NCBI RefSeq assembly: GCF_029227915.1
Contig: NC_079876.1
Span: forward strand, 27,501,828 to 27,565,827
DNA length: 64,000 nucleotides
Direction: 5' to 3'
DNA from: Hydractinia symbiolongicarpus
Lineage: Eukaryota > Cnidaria > Hydrozoa > Anthoathecata > Hydractiniidae
Shown: positions 50,655 through 62,698 of the stretch, one piece after another
How the letters are laid out: each line of letters begins with the position of its first letter
How positions within the stretch are numbered: position 1 is the stretch's first letter
Translations under genes and position numbers: made by a program
The notes under the pieces: model-generated
Database searches by the model: none
What the model was told of the DNA's origin: nothing
What the model saw: the letters and a program-made list of their open reading frames with translations, nothing else

Positions 50655-50896
50655 GTGTCATGAGCAATGTTGGTGAAACGGAACGAATGTTCAAAGAACG
50701 TGTGCAAGAGCACGAAAGAGTCGTACGCAATGCAGATGCAGACAAATATGAGATTGCCGAACATAGGTGGAAAAATGACCATATTATTGACTTGGACAAT
50801 AAAAAGATCACAGACCGAGAGTCCGCTTGGACAGCAAGAAAAGTGAAAAAAAAAACCATAAATAGTATGGACAGAAACACTCATATCAATAGTAGT
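50655..50896 (+). pseudogene. Penelope-like GIY-YIG endonuclease fragment
   Basis: Plus-strand frame with SNVGETERMFKERVQEHERV, ADKYEIAEHRWKNDHIIDLD and ESAWTARKVKK. The x-V-G-E-T-x-R...R-x-x-E-H...I-A-E-H-x-W-x-x-x-H-x-I-D pattern is that of GIY-YIG domains at the C-terminus of Penelope-like elements. The first Y and upstream RT are missing, so it is a 5'-truncated or decayed copy of another subfamily than those at 7.0 and 10.7 kb. Confidence 0.65.
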
Positions 50897-51334
50897 TAGG
50901 GAAGCACGAAGTTAGAATAAGAATGTTTTATCGTCAAGCATTCGTACTTTCTTTCCTATTCGTTAATTCGGTAGTAAAGTTCAGTTTCGTATAACGAAAA
51001 CATGTCCGATTATTAAGGTATCTTCTTATTTAGAAAGCCTTTTCGTCGTTTTTTTATCCGTTCTGAGTGTTCGTTAAACAGCAGTCGACTTTATAAGATT
51101 TTTATTTTCACTGAATATGAATTTGTAATAAATATAAATATAAACATATAATTTCTTTAAAATAAAGATATACGTCAACTCGATGCGAATGAATGATGAC
51201 TTAGTTGAATCAAAGTAAAAAAATGACTAACTATCCGATTCCAGTTTTATGGTTGCTAGCCAGTGATCATTCATTACGGAAAGCTTAAATAAAGTGAGAA
51301 TAGTGCACACAACCACCATACTGCAAAGGAAGTA

Positions 51335-51572
51335 AGTAAGTAAGCAATGGGAAGTTTAATGGCCTTGGGGATTCTACCCTAACGGTTGGCTCTTCCTCCC
51401 CTGCCAGAGATACATATATCATTGCTATAACTTGCTTGCCTGCCACACCAGCCGGTTAGCGGTCAGTAGATGGGGGCTGACAACACTACATTTAAAGTGC
51501 GCTGGAGTGGGGACCTGAACCCGAAGCCTTAAGATTACAAGCCGAATGCGCTACCACTACACCATATCCGCC
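51335..51572 (-). repeat. tRNA-derived SINE, second copy, with head-to-head fragment
   Basis: On the minus strand the head is GGCGGATATGGTGTAGTGGT (A box complement 51554-51564; B box complement about 51511-51521), and the body matches the SINE at 34.8 kb. Bases 51573-51597 repeat the first 25 bases of a SINE head in plus orientation (GGAGATGGTGTAGTGGCAGC), giving a head-to-head arrangement. It ends near AAGTAAGTAAGTAAGC tandem repeats at 51328-51344. Confidence 0.8.
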
Positions 51573-51597
51573 TTGGAGATGGTGTAGTGGCAGCGGA

Positions 51598-54500
51598 AAA
51601 TGAATTGTCGTTAATTACACAGGTTTTTTTTAGACGCTTTGTTTACAAAAAATACAAAAATTTTGACAAAGTTTTTCGCTTTTAGTTTTCCCTTATTTCT
51701 TAGCATGTTGTCTATCTACTTCCTAAATACCAAATCGCGCGTTTTTTTTTGCTCTGTTGTTAGGCTAGTATCTCAACCGAAACTCGTGTGGCATGTAAAT
51801 TTTTTTTTGAAAATTAGTAGGTGGATTTAGGACATTTCACCCTCCCCTTAGATAAATTCATCACCGGAAAGAAATTATATGGAAAGCCTTTAAACTGAGG
51901 GTGAAGCTCTTGCGTATTTCAGCAGGTTAAAATGCAGTTACAATCCAAAATTCTCTTTAAGACCGCGTAAGACGCGGCTTCCCCAGGGTTGAAACTCCGC
52001 TTTGTTTTTACGTTATGTTACTTTTCAAACGCAACATACACGAGGTGCACTCTGTATTTGGCATTATTTTCTGTGTAACCAAAGTCACTAGGATTCTGCC
52101 GTGCAGGGTAACTGGAACAACAACAACAATCAGTGTCAGATAAAGAATACAAACCTTACCATCAGAACCCTGGGGACAATGTTGGATGCAGGGCCTTATT
52201 TAAGGAATTCAATGGATTATAAGATTTTGCATCTTAGGCCTACTAGAAGCACGTATTAAAGACATTCTTTAATTTTAACTTTGTAAATAAAAATTCCTTA
52301 CGTTTACGACGTAGAATGGGACAAATCTGCATTTTGTGGACAATTTTTTGTCCGTGGATTAATATTTGCAACTTTGAGGACATTAGTGCGTTAGTCCAAA
52401 TATTTGACTTGTGGGGACATTAGCGTGTGAGACCAACTTCGAACCCAGGCCCTGGGTTGGAGGTTGCGAGTGAGACCGAATATCACATATATTATAGAAA
52501 ATCAATTAATTTCACTGTCCCTGGCCCTTTTTAGCTGTCCAAATTGCTCAATTATTTACTCAGTGTTTTATTTATACCATTTTTTTACTATTTCCTAAAA
52601 ATATAGGCCTTAGTACATAATAAAATGATTTTAGCTTAACAACAAAATTGCTGAGTCAGCAGAAATTTCTATTTAAAAATGTATCATGAACAAGAAAAAA
52701 ATTGTCATTTATGAGCTCCAACTGTTTACAATCTCGTTATTTTCATCACCTTCTGTTTTTAAATAAACCTCTTGGGTTAACCCTGTTGAAACGGTGTGCT
52801 GAGTTTTTTTGTTTATTCATATTTTTTTAACAATAGCCTTTTATTTTTTTAAAAGATTCTTTGTTAGCATCCCCTGCAGCATTGAACGCAGTTAAAAGAA
52901 AAATATTCCGAATAAAAAGATTTCCGCACACCTTATCATGGCTACATGGTTCACCAAGCATGTCTGAAAATTTTAAAGTAAAACGAAAATGCTATCAAAA
53001 GTTAAAGCACGTGCAGTGTAGCATAATAAAGATCGTCTTATATTTCTGCATAATGCGCCATCTTTGTTGTTTTTAACGTTTCTCTTTAATAATTACGTCA
53101 TTTCTTTCTGTACAAATTCGCAAGCGCTTTAGACTTACACTATATTCAGCAGAACAATTAATTATTCATGATTTATTTTAAGGAGGGATTGTTGAGGCTA
53201 AATATTTTTGGTGAAAGATAATAGTATTTTATCTATAAAATCGTGACAAGTGTGATATAACAGAAAAAATATGGATATATAGTCTGAAAATATCCTTTCG
53301 TAACTAATTATGTAGAAAAAATTCCCATTTTTAAAAGGGTTACTGCCACGGAACAGCTTACCCGAAAACCCGATATTCCTGAATTGGTAGGGAATTTCCC
53401 CTGCTAACAGGGAAAGAAATAACAACATGAGGGGAAAAGTGAAGGGATGTTAAGACTGAGTCTTGGTCAGGACGAGCCATATCTAGCGAAAAAAGGTTTG
53501 AAAATATAACGTTTTCACATTTTTTTAAGTGTACATTGCAGTATGGTTAAATTTACTTAATCTCGACGAATTCAATGCACGAACTTATCTTTGTATTTTT
53601 TGTTTGGCCAACTTGCTTTGTCCAATCGTTCTCTTTCCAGTTGTGCCATGTAATTAAAAATAGTTATGGCAGTCTCATAATGGTGCAATACTGGATGATT
53701 CATTAAATTTTCTTTTTTAAGAAATGGAATTTCCCTAATAGTGATAATCTCAGCTAAATATCTTTCCCAACGCTTTGTGAAGGTTCTTTCATTCTTTTGC
53801 TAGTAAGTATATGCTGGAGAGTATAGCTAGTAGTAGCTTGGTTAGCTACCTCTCTGTCATCACCTTTACATATTTAACTACTATTGGTGACGCTTATTTC
53901 GCTTGTATTATAGTTGAATTTATTAGTTGCCACACGTCACAATGCATCAGTCATGTTTCTTCTAGAATCAGCACTTAATCTTTTCATTGCCTTGTGTTAC
54001 TAGAAAAACATTATAAACAAGTTTTGATGTGATGTATATAATGTTAGGATTTTAGCATTAAAAATGATGATCAAGGAAAGGTAGCTATAGTGAAACAAAA
54101 AATCTTTCACTAAAATTGTTATGACTTGTTTTTGCCTTAAGAAGAGAAAAATTATTAAAATTGATTTCAGTGTCTTTTGTATTGTGTCTTCCTTCTTCTC
54201 TTTCTTGAAACACATTTTATATTTTTACTTGGACATTAGCAGTTGCTAGAGTCATCATTTCTATAGCTTTTATATTTTCATCCCTAATTTTTGTTTTTTG
54301 GAAGCTGCTTTATAAAATATACTATCCAATTCCCAATAATCACTCATCCTCTTTATTGACCACCCATTAGAAATTTATAGTTTGCGAAATTAGGGCCAAA
54401 TTTGGTGGTGCCTGACTCTCATACAAATTTAAAAGTTTTATATATATAAGATAATTAATTTTCCTTTTTTTCTATATATAAATCTCTATCTTTTATATAA

Positions 54501-55187
54501 ATGCAGAGCCTTTCCAGAAATACAAATATTAACCATATTCCTGACCGGCACCCCCCCTTCTGTTTCTGGGCTTATAGTATATAGGTATATAGTTCTTAAT
54601 ATTTTGTGACTTTTCCTAATTTTTTTTTTGTGGAAAATGTGCCCATTTTCTTAAGTTAAAGGGAATTGTATTACAAGCTTAAAATGTTGGTCAACAAGTC
54701 GTTCCCAAGATATTTACCTTTAAAGAATTTTAAATTTAATTTTTCTGCATAAATTATGATGTTATATTTAAGTAACAGCAAACTTTGACATTTTCTGTCA
54801 TCAGTATATAATTTTAGAACTATTAAGGCATGTGCATTCAAACTTTATTAATGCTTTCATAAAAGTGAATTGATTAACATAAACTTTTTTGCCAAAATGG
54901 CACTTGTTTGCTCCTCCCAGGCCTCAAATGTAAATATCTTAGAACGAAATGAACTTTTTAAAAACTTTAAAAAGACTTGTTAACCAACTATTTAAGCTCT
55001 GAAATATAAGTCCAACATCATTTTATAGCCTGGGTTCCCTTTAAGTGCAATTTTTAAGAAACATTTTTTATATTTATCTATATAATTGGCCAGGGTGCTA
55101 ATTTAAATTTACTACTCAATTAACCCTGATCCACTGAGGCATGAAAAAGAAGCGTCATTTGATTTTTGATGACGTCAGCAACCAATG
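51598..55187. other. No gene seen; dispersed repeats
   Basis: AT-rich intergenic DNA. A repeat with CCCTGGGGACAATGTTGGAT (52168) and, near 52440-52460, ACCCAGGCCCTGGGTTGG may be the two ends of a small DNA element containing GGACATTAG motifs. Nothing coding is supported. Confidence 0.35.
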
Positions 55188-55652
55188 TATAGGATCATGT
55201 ATTTTTGACAAATGCTTACAGAAATATTGTGGTTAAAATGTTTTTTGATGAAATCATCAACAGAGACTGTGTCCGCCTGTCTGTCTGTAACAGTCAAAGT
55301 GGATGTGTTTATATTTCCTTGATGTAGCCGAAAAACTAAGTCTCTAATGTTAAATTTTTTGACGTCACTGGCAAGACATTATCACTACTTTAACGTCAAT
55401 ATCCTAATTTAAATTAATGAAGCCCTTTACAGTGCACTTAAAACTTGGAAACTAAATAACTTGGAAACAAGGTGGTAACGCCAGTCAATTTCACCGCATG
55501 GGTAACTAGGGACCACCTTGAAGCAAATTGTGTAAGTTTCCCAAACATGGATACCCAAATCCGTTTCGGAATGAACAGGTTTATGACGTCATTAAAAAAC
55601 CTTTAAACCACAATATTTCTGTAAATGTTTGTCAAAAGTACATGATCCTATA
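55188..55652. mobile_element. Element with about 70-base imperfect inverted repeats
   Basis: 55188-55257 (TATAGGATCATGT...TTGACAAATGCTTACAGAAA...) is the imperfect complement of 55583-55652. A further GGATCATG-type copy lies inverted at 55738-55770. CTGTCTGTCTGTAAC near 55278 and a CTACGC...CCACAGGC end near 55865-55890 suggest this is a longer, minus-strand member of the GACAGACA family seen at 31, 50 and 61.8 kb. Confidence 0.5.
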
Positions 55653-56163
55653 CTTTCTCTTGCTCAACAATCAAAGAAATTTTTTTGTACTTTTAGGGGA
55701 TTATGCTTACATCTCAGCAAAATCTTTGAACCTTTATTTCCCTAACGTCAAAAGCACATGATCCTATGTATTTTATTCATCAAAGTTTCTAAAGTTGTTT
55801 TTGTATATGGACGGGTCATTGACGTCGTTATCAAAAGTCGGTGATTTGTCATTGTTATCCTGCGTAGATTTTTCCACAGGCTTTATGAACTAGTATTATA
55901 TATTATTTTTGTAAGCTAATTTTTACCCACTTTAGCAATTCATTGGCAAAAATGCTAACAAGCAATTTTTTTGACCAAGTTACTTAAGGTCTGGCAACGC
56001 ATAAGTCTCGTATATAATAAACAGCCCACCCTACCTTAGCATTGAGGAACCCTGGAATTGTCAAGCATGAATATGATTTAGGTGTTGTGTAATATGCTAA
56101 GCTTCGTTACATTGTTATTCCATTTTAGGTAATTATATATTGTAAAAATTACAATTCTCTCAA

Positions 56164-59100
56164 ATGGCAGACACATTAAAGAGTTGGTTTGGAATGGGAA
56201 AGAAGGATTCAGATGGTAATGTAGAAATATTTAATAAATAGGCGCTGACTTACAACTTCTTTTACTGTTTTTTGTATCTGTTTTCAAAGTATAACTTGAG
56301 CCTAGAGTTATACACGTTTTAAAAATTATAGCAGTCTTGGTGATAGACCTGCTAATGGCCTGAGTGAAATTTAGCTTTTTATCAGTGACTGCTATTTTTT
56401 TGTCTATTTTAAAATTACATAGACATGAAACACACCTCCAACCCATAAAGGTCATATCTTCTCAACCTGAAGCCCCTACTAAAAATCATGAAACCTAAAA
56501 GCTTTACACTTGAATAATACAAAGATCAAACTATTGTCAAAAGTGGTCTTTTTCAGTTGAGTTTTTAATATGCAACGCATTGCTAATGGCATCTCTTTCA
56601 GAGAATAAATAAATAGGATACTAGTTTATGTTGTATTTTGGTTATATTCCATTTTATAGAATGTATACAAAATTTCAAGATGAGAATATTCCTATAGGAT
56701 ACTCTTGACTTTCTGTCTAATTTCATCTGAAGTATTCTTAATTCTTATAAAAGAAGATGTAACATGTCCTATATTATACAAGTTTGTGACAGTTGCTAGT
56801 TTAAAGTTATATTTATATTTGGAAAAGCGAATCTTTATATAAAAGGACATATTCATAAAGAACTGGCAATCATGAAAAACAAATAGTTATGAAGCATTTA
56901 AACGTATATGAATTGGTAAACTTTTTCAAACAATGATCAAATCTAACTTGTTTGTATAATTATTTTAGTGGGGAGTTCATTAAATTTGTAGAAGTGGAGG
57001 ACATTAGGCATCCAAATATCATAAATATGCACAAAGTTTAATGTAGTTTAATGAAAATTAAAACACTTTTAATATACATATATACAAAAAACATTCCATG
57101 GCCACTAAACACAGTAAAATATTATCTAATATTAACAATTGGTTGCAATTACAATGGTATTGGAGTCCAGGAAAAAGATGATAAGAAAACCACTAAATAA
57201 CTCTTCTTATTAATATAGTGCAACCACCATATCCTAAGGAGGTCAAAAGAGGCAGTCATCAAAACATAGACTTTTAATATAAAAACAAATTCCTTTGAAT
57301 TTGTTTTTATATTAGGGCCGACTTGCTATAACAAGGTTCCAACTTATTTTGCAACTCATTTTATATGATAGGATCATTTACGGGGGTGTTCCCTGTTCTT
57401 TTAGGAAATTCTTTTAATTACCAGGGTTACACAAATTTAGGAGATAATATTAGGAGAATTTAAATTAGTCAAGTGTAACTTTTTAAGTGTCACAAGAATC
57501 AAATTGAATTCATCAAGTTTTTATATTTGAAGCAGATAAATATTTCGGACTTTATATTCCAGAAAATAAAATTCATAAAAAATTACTTTTAAAAATAGAT
57601 GTTACTCAAAAATTTAGCAGATTTTTAGAAATTTTTTTCAACAAAAACAAAAAAATGTTTCAGGATTATTGAAGAGGATTTTATATTTAGGATTTTTTTG
57701 GGTTGTCAGAAGGCAAGGTAACCCTGTATTAATATTTCTCTGTCCCCTTCTTTAATTAACACAAGGTGACACTAGTAATTATTATATACAAATACGAATA
57801 CACTAGTTCACAATTTTTAGCTTGTTTCAGTAAATCTTTTTTGTTACACTTATTAAGCCCTCCCCAATAACTTTATTATTACAATCAAAACAACAATAAA
57901 ATTTTAATACATAATTTATGTATTTTTTGTCATCAAACTGCAAATTTTTAAAACCCTTGGTCCTAACCATAGTGGAAACACTAAGATCCCTCCCCATAAA
58001 AAATGATGCTTTCTAGGGTGCTGAGTTTGACTCCTCAAATAAAAATTGATTCTTTAAATTCAGAAAGTCTGTGGCATTTAATGTTTGTAATCATAAAATA
58101 TATTTTTGAATACCACATTGTACTATACGTTAATTTATGTACAAATGCTGCATTTAAATCTACACTGGTTTTTTAAAATGTTAAACACAACATATTACAT
58201 ACTAATAAAAACATGGCAGACAATACCCTCTAACCATGAAAATCCAATTCTTTTTCCTTTGTTGGGCTTGTAGATAAGAATCTATATTGGAGACTGATTT
58301 CAAGCCCTGTTAGGTTCCTTATGATAGTTTAGGTTAGGTCAGGTTTCTTTAATCATTTTTGTTAAAAAAAATATGTCTGTTTCTGTCTTAACGTAATTGT
58401 TTTTAATTTCCATTTTCTTAGAAACTATGATTGATGTGCAACAAAAACTTGCTCAGCTGTCCAAGAATGTTGACTCTTATGATGCTACTGAACTTGCTGC
58501 ACAGTTAGAAAAAATCACTAAAACATTGTCATCTCAGGCAAAAGTAAACGATCCTGTTACGGATAGTGGCGATCAAGAGCCACCAATGACATCAACGGTG
58601 TATAAGTTAAAACCTTTCAGCACCACACCAATACCTCAAAGTATGCCTTACAATGAGCGACAAGTTATGAATTCTGCAGGAGGTTATTCATTTCAAGTGT
58701 GCGATTTCATGAAGCTTAAACGTTTCTTGGTGATTGGTTCGGAAAGCGGCACATACTATACAACTTCAAAAGATATTCTCTTCGACAGTGTGCAGTGTGT
58801 TAAAAGACTCATCAAGCAAGGACATGGTCAAGCTGTGTTGGATTTGTTAGAAGAATACAGCACAGCAGGAAGAATTGCCAATGAAAAACCCATACTGACT
58901 TCTCTGATGACATGTGCGATGTCTGCAGATACAGAAATTCAACAAGCGACTTACAAGAAGATTTCCACTATTTGCAACATTCCCACCAAACTGTTTTTTT
59001 TCCTTGATTTATGTCAAACTGCTATCAATGCAAGGCGAGCATCCAACCCACCCCAACCCCAACCTCAAAAGAAGAAAGAGGTGTTGCTCAAGTCAATGAA

Positions 59101-62100
59101 AATTGAGTCTAAGGGACCTTCTGAGAATGTTGACACCAGTATCGAACCTAGCCCTGCAAAAAAGCAAAGGAGAATGAAAAAAACTGAACAAAAATTTAAG
59201 AAGGTGAATGTTACTCCGAAAAAATCATCTGGATGGGGTCGCATGAGACGGAAAGGTATTGCATCTTTTTATACTGATGAGAAAAAAGATGCAAACCGAT
59301 TGCTTTATTTGGTGACCAAATATAAGTCCCGCCACAACTGGTCTCACAAGCAGGTTCTGGGTTATGCTCACCCCAAAATGGAAGGTGAAGAAAAGGTTGC
59401 AAAAGATCTTGTCCTTACGTACTGCGCACGTGGCTACCAAAAATACAAACTTGTAGCAGACAAGTATGCGAGCACACCAGGGATTAGTAATATTGTCTCT
59501 GAAGTAATTGCTCACATTGATGTTCTTCATAAAGTCAGCCTGTTATCTTATGAAAAAGAAGGTGACGAGGAGCAGCTTCTGGAGTATCTTAAAAAGTATG
59601 GTAGACGCAATGAACATGATGATTTTACAATACTCCCATATCCCCGCAGTCTTGAACCAGCACCAAACTCAAATGGAAGACGAGTTCCCTTCCAACTTGT
59701 GCGGGAACATATCCCCACCAATTTCCTCAAATCGAAAAAGGTTTGTTAAATTTTTAATTTATGCTGTGATGTGAATTTAGTGACGAGATAAATATTTTTG
59801 TAAACGTTTTGGAAAAACAATTTAGAAAGTGGATTAACTAATACTTTTAGGTTTGGGAAGCAATGTTGTTGGATATGCCAATGACAGCCATGATTCGCAA
59901 CTTGGGTAAAATGTCATCACTTGGATTATTCCAAGAGTCCGGCGAAGAGAATGCTAATGTCAGCATTATCAAGGCTGCACTTTCTGATGTAAACCGATTG
60001 AAAAAGGCTAAAATTCATCCCATCAAGGTAAGCTTTACTTAAACACTACTTTTCACTGCATAAAATCTCTGAAGCTCACATTATTCCTTTATTTTCATAG
60101 ATCTTACTTGCTCTACGCGTGTATCAAACTGGTCGTGGTGATAAAGGTGACTTAACATGGCCTGTAAATGAAGAAATTTGTACTGCACTTGATGCGGCAT
60201 TCTATTTGACCTTCAGAGTAAGTGTTTTACTTTGGAAATTTATCATTCCTTGAACATGATAGTTTAGTTGGCGACGTTTCGGGAGATCCTTCGCCTACTG
60301 AACTATCATGTTCATGAAATGATAAACTTTCCACAGTGATATGAATACTGAACAGACAAACCGAATTAATATCTTCAATAGTAAGTGTTTTATTTGCAAG
60401 AATTTCACACCTTGAATATTGTCAGAAAAGTATGTCAGTAAAATGAAAACCAAAGTCTGAGTGATCATCGTGTTCTGGCATTTCCAGTAAAATAATTTGT
60501 TTTGCTTTCATGGTAAGATTCTATAGCGTTTTTGATATTATAAAGGGGCGTTATAAAGAAAGGCATTAAAAATAAAAAGGGAGAAATTTTATTTTAAAGT
60601 ATTATTATGTTTTTTTAAACTAAAAAATGAAACAAGAAAGGCTGGTAGAACGTTTGTCATAAGATTGAGGGGGTGACGAAGGCTATTTATTATTAGAAAA
60701 CATTAAATAATAGCATTTAAAAATCATTTTTGACTTTTAGTAGCACATTTATTAGAAGGGACCATTAAGTAAAAGATTAAGGGTATAAATATATATGTTA
60801 TTTTTTTAGAGTACAGACCTGAGCAAAAATTTCAAGACAGGCAAGAAATTTATGTTGTGCTTAGATGTAAGTGGATCAATGACATGGCAGGGTTGTTATG
60901 GATGCGAGAACATGACTCCCGCCATGGCTTCCATGGCAATGGCAATGGTCACCTGGAATATTGAAGAAGAGTGTGAGATTATGGCTTTTGGGGGCCAATT
61001 TGTGTCACTGAAAGAAAAAGTTAAGAGAGATATGACTCTGAATGAAGCACTGAGAGCTACCAGTCGGGTGTGTATTCCCCATTTCTTTTTTAAATTTACT
61101 TTGGATGTTGCGAAATTTCAATCTCTTTTAGAAACAACAAGCTAGCTATTTCCTTTAATATGACCTATTTTGATCACTTCTTAACATATTATTTTTATTA
61201 TTTAGATGTCATTTTTATTAATACGATCTGTGATCTGTGCAAGAATGAAAACCGATTTTTTAGCGTACTTTTTTGTTGTTTCGTAGGCTGAGGGAGGGGG
61301 CAGAGGAGTGAGGGGGCGGTGTGATTACATGTGATTAAATGAAAAATTTCAGCCAAGGCTAAAATTTCAACTTGGTGGCGAAAATTTCATCTTGCCTACA
61401 ACTTAAAATTTACTCACATTAAGAATTGTGATTACATGAAGATATTTTCAAACCGGGTTGAGATTTCGCCCAGTGCGAAATTTTAACTTGGGATAAACTG
61501 GGCTAGGGTTTTTTCCCCAGGGTGAATGGTCATGTAATTGCAAAAAAAAAAATAATCTAGGTTAAGAAACCATGTGCGTGCTGTGAGCATGCGAAGATGT
61601 AAATATCGACTTAACAAATCCAAGAAAAAAAATAGACATCTTTTTCAGTTTTGTTAGATGTATATAGCTATTAAATTTGTTAAAATACAATGCAAGCTTT
61701 TATTTGTTTGTTAAGATAAGCTGTGTCTGTTTACAAAATCCTGTGCAGTATACTGCGCTACCATCTTTTCTGTGATAGTTTCTGATAGTTAAAACTTACT
61801 TATATTCTATAATTAGAACATGCTAGTCGTTAACCTGTGGATAAATCCACGGGTTCGCCCGTCCTTTATTAACCCCACCTTGTGTGTCGCTACTGTTGTT
61901 ACCATTTTGCGTGACAGACAGACAGACGCATACGGGTATTATAATATAAATATTCCAGCTTGGCTGAGTTAAAAAAACTTCAGCCCAGGCTGAAATTGTG
62001 CTGAAATCTCCATGTAATAACATAGCATTTTCTAGACTGGTTAAGGTTGAGGTTTTAACCCTGATTTTCTCCATGTAACCAGCCCGTTAATCTTAAACTT

Positions 62101-62698
62101 CTACTCTGTCTATTCTCTTTCTGCATAATCCCTTCTAAAATTGTTGTCAACTTTGTTATCACACCTGAATAAAAAAGAACTTGTAATGTTATCAAGTATA
62201 GGGTGTGTCTTTTTTTCTTGTTAGAAATCCCCTTCGAACTATAGCATTGCGCAGATACATCTGTTTTATGTGCGTGTATACGGAACTAAGTGTTCCACAA
62301 GAACTCTGTTCATGTTTTTTTTTATACTACAGATGAATTTCGGTTCTACCGATTGCTCCTTGCCAATGCAGTATGCGCTCCAAGAAAACCTGGATATTGA
62401 CGTTTTTATTGTGTACACTGATTCAGACACGTGGTCCGGTCGCATTCACCCGCCCATTGCGCTGCGAAAGTACAATGCAGCTAAAGGAAAGAATGCCAAG
62501 CTGATTGTGTGTGCTATGCAAACCAACGACTTTACAATTGCTGATCCGAACGATCCCAATATGATGGATATCTGCGGTTTTGATACCAGTGTTCCGGATA
62601 TTATTTCCGAATTCGCGAAGGATACTCTAAGTGGACAATGCGATGTGTGTACTGACTGCAAAGCAGTGAAAGCAAAGATGGAGACAACAGTTGGCTAA
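56164..62698 (+). CDS. RO60: Ro60 (TROVE-domain RNA-binding ring protein)
   Basis: Six exons: 56164-56215, 58422-59740, 59851-60027, 60101-60217, 60810-61067, 62333-62698. All introns are GT-AG with consistent phase; the product has 762 residues (human RO60: 538). The first 95 residues are an extra N-terminus. The TROVE domain starts near NSAGGYSFQVCD (about 101) and runs to about 510, with SGWGRMRRKGIASFY, NWSHKQVLGYAHPK, LKSKKVWEAMLLDMP, NLGKMSS and IHPIKILLAL matching the family. The vWA-like domain follows: MIDAS LDVSGSM (D574, S576, S578), GSTDCSLPM and FIVYTDSDTWSG. Ro60 binds misfolded small RNAs and Y RNAs in its ring. A Pro/Gln/Lys-rich insertion (about 222-285, with PAKKQRRMKK, a possible nuclear localisation signal) interrupts the TROVE domain. 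Exon 2 uses a GTTTGT donor. The start ATG fits a short first exon (MADTLKSWFGMGKKDSD). Confidence 0.95.
57275..57314. repeat. Perfect 18-bp hairpin in RO60 intron 1
   Basis: TAATATAAAAACAAATTC (57275-57292) pairs exactly with 57297-57314 across a 4-base loop. Confidence 0.85.
60233..60333. repeat. Short foldback element in RO60 intron 4
   Basis: The arms 60233-60267 and 60298-60333 are complementary with a few mismatches (outer TGGAAA/TTTCCA, inner GAACATGATAGTT). The loop holds GGCGACGTTTCGGGAGATCC. It resembles a miniature inverted-repeat element. Confidence 0.7.
61320..61545. repeat. MITE-like repeat in RO60 intron 5
   Basis: GATTACATG-type ends and internal AAATTTC(A)..CTTGG motifs (AAATTTCAGCCAAGGC, ATTTCGCCCAGTGCGAAATT). 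Similar motifs at 61957-62085 (TTCAGCCCAGGCTGAAATT) suggest a second related piece. Confidence 0.45.
61828..61950 (+). repeat. Dispersed repeat with GACAGACAGACA, copy 3
   Basis: CCTGTGGATAAATCCACGGG, TTCGCCCG, TCGCTACTGTTGTTACCATT, GCGTGACAGACAGACAGACG. TGTGGATAAATCCACG is itself a small palindrome. Confidence 0.7.
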
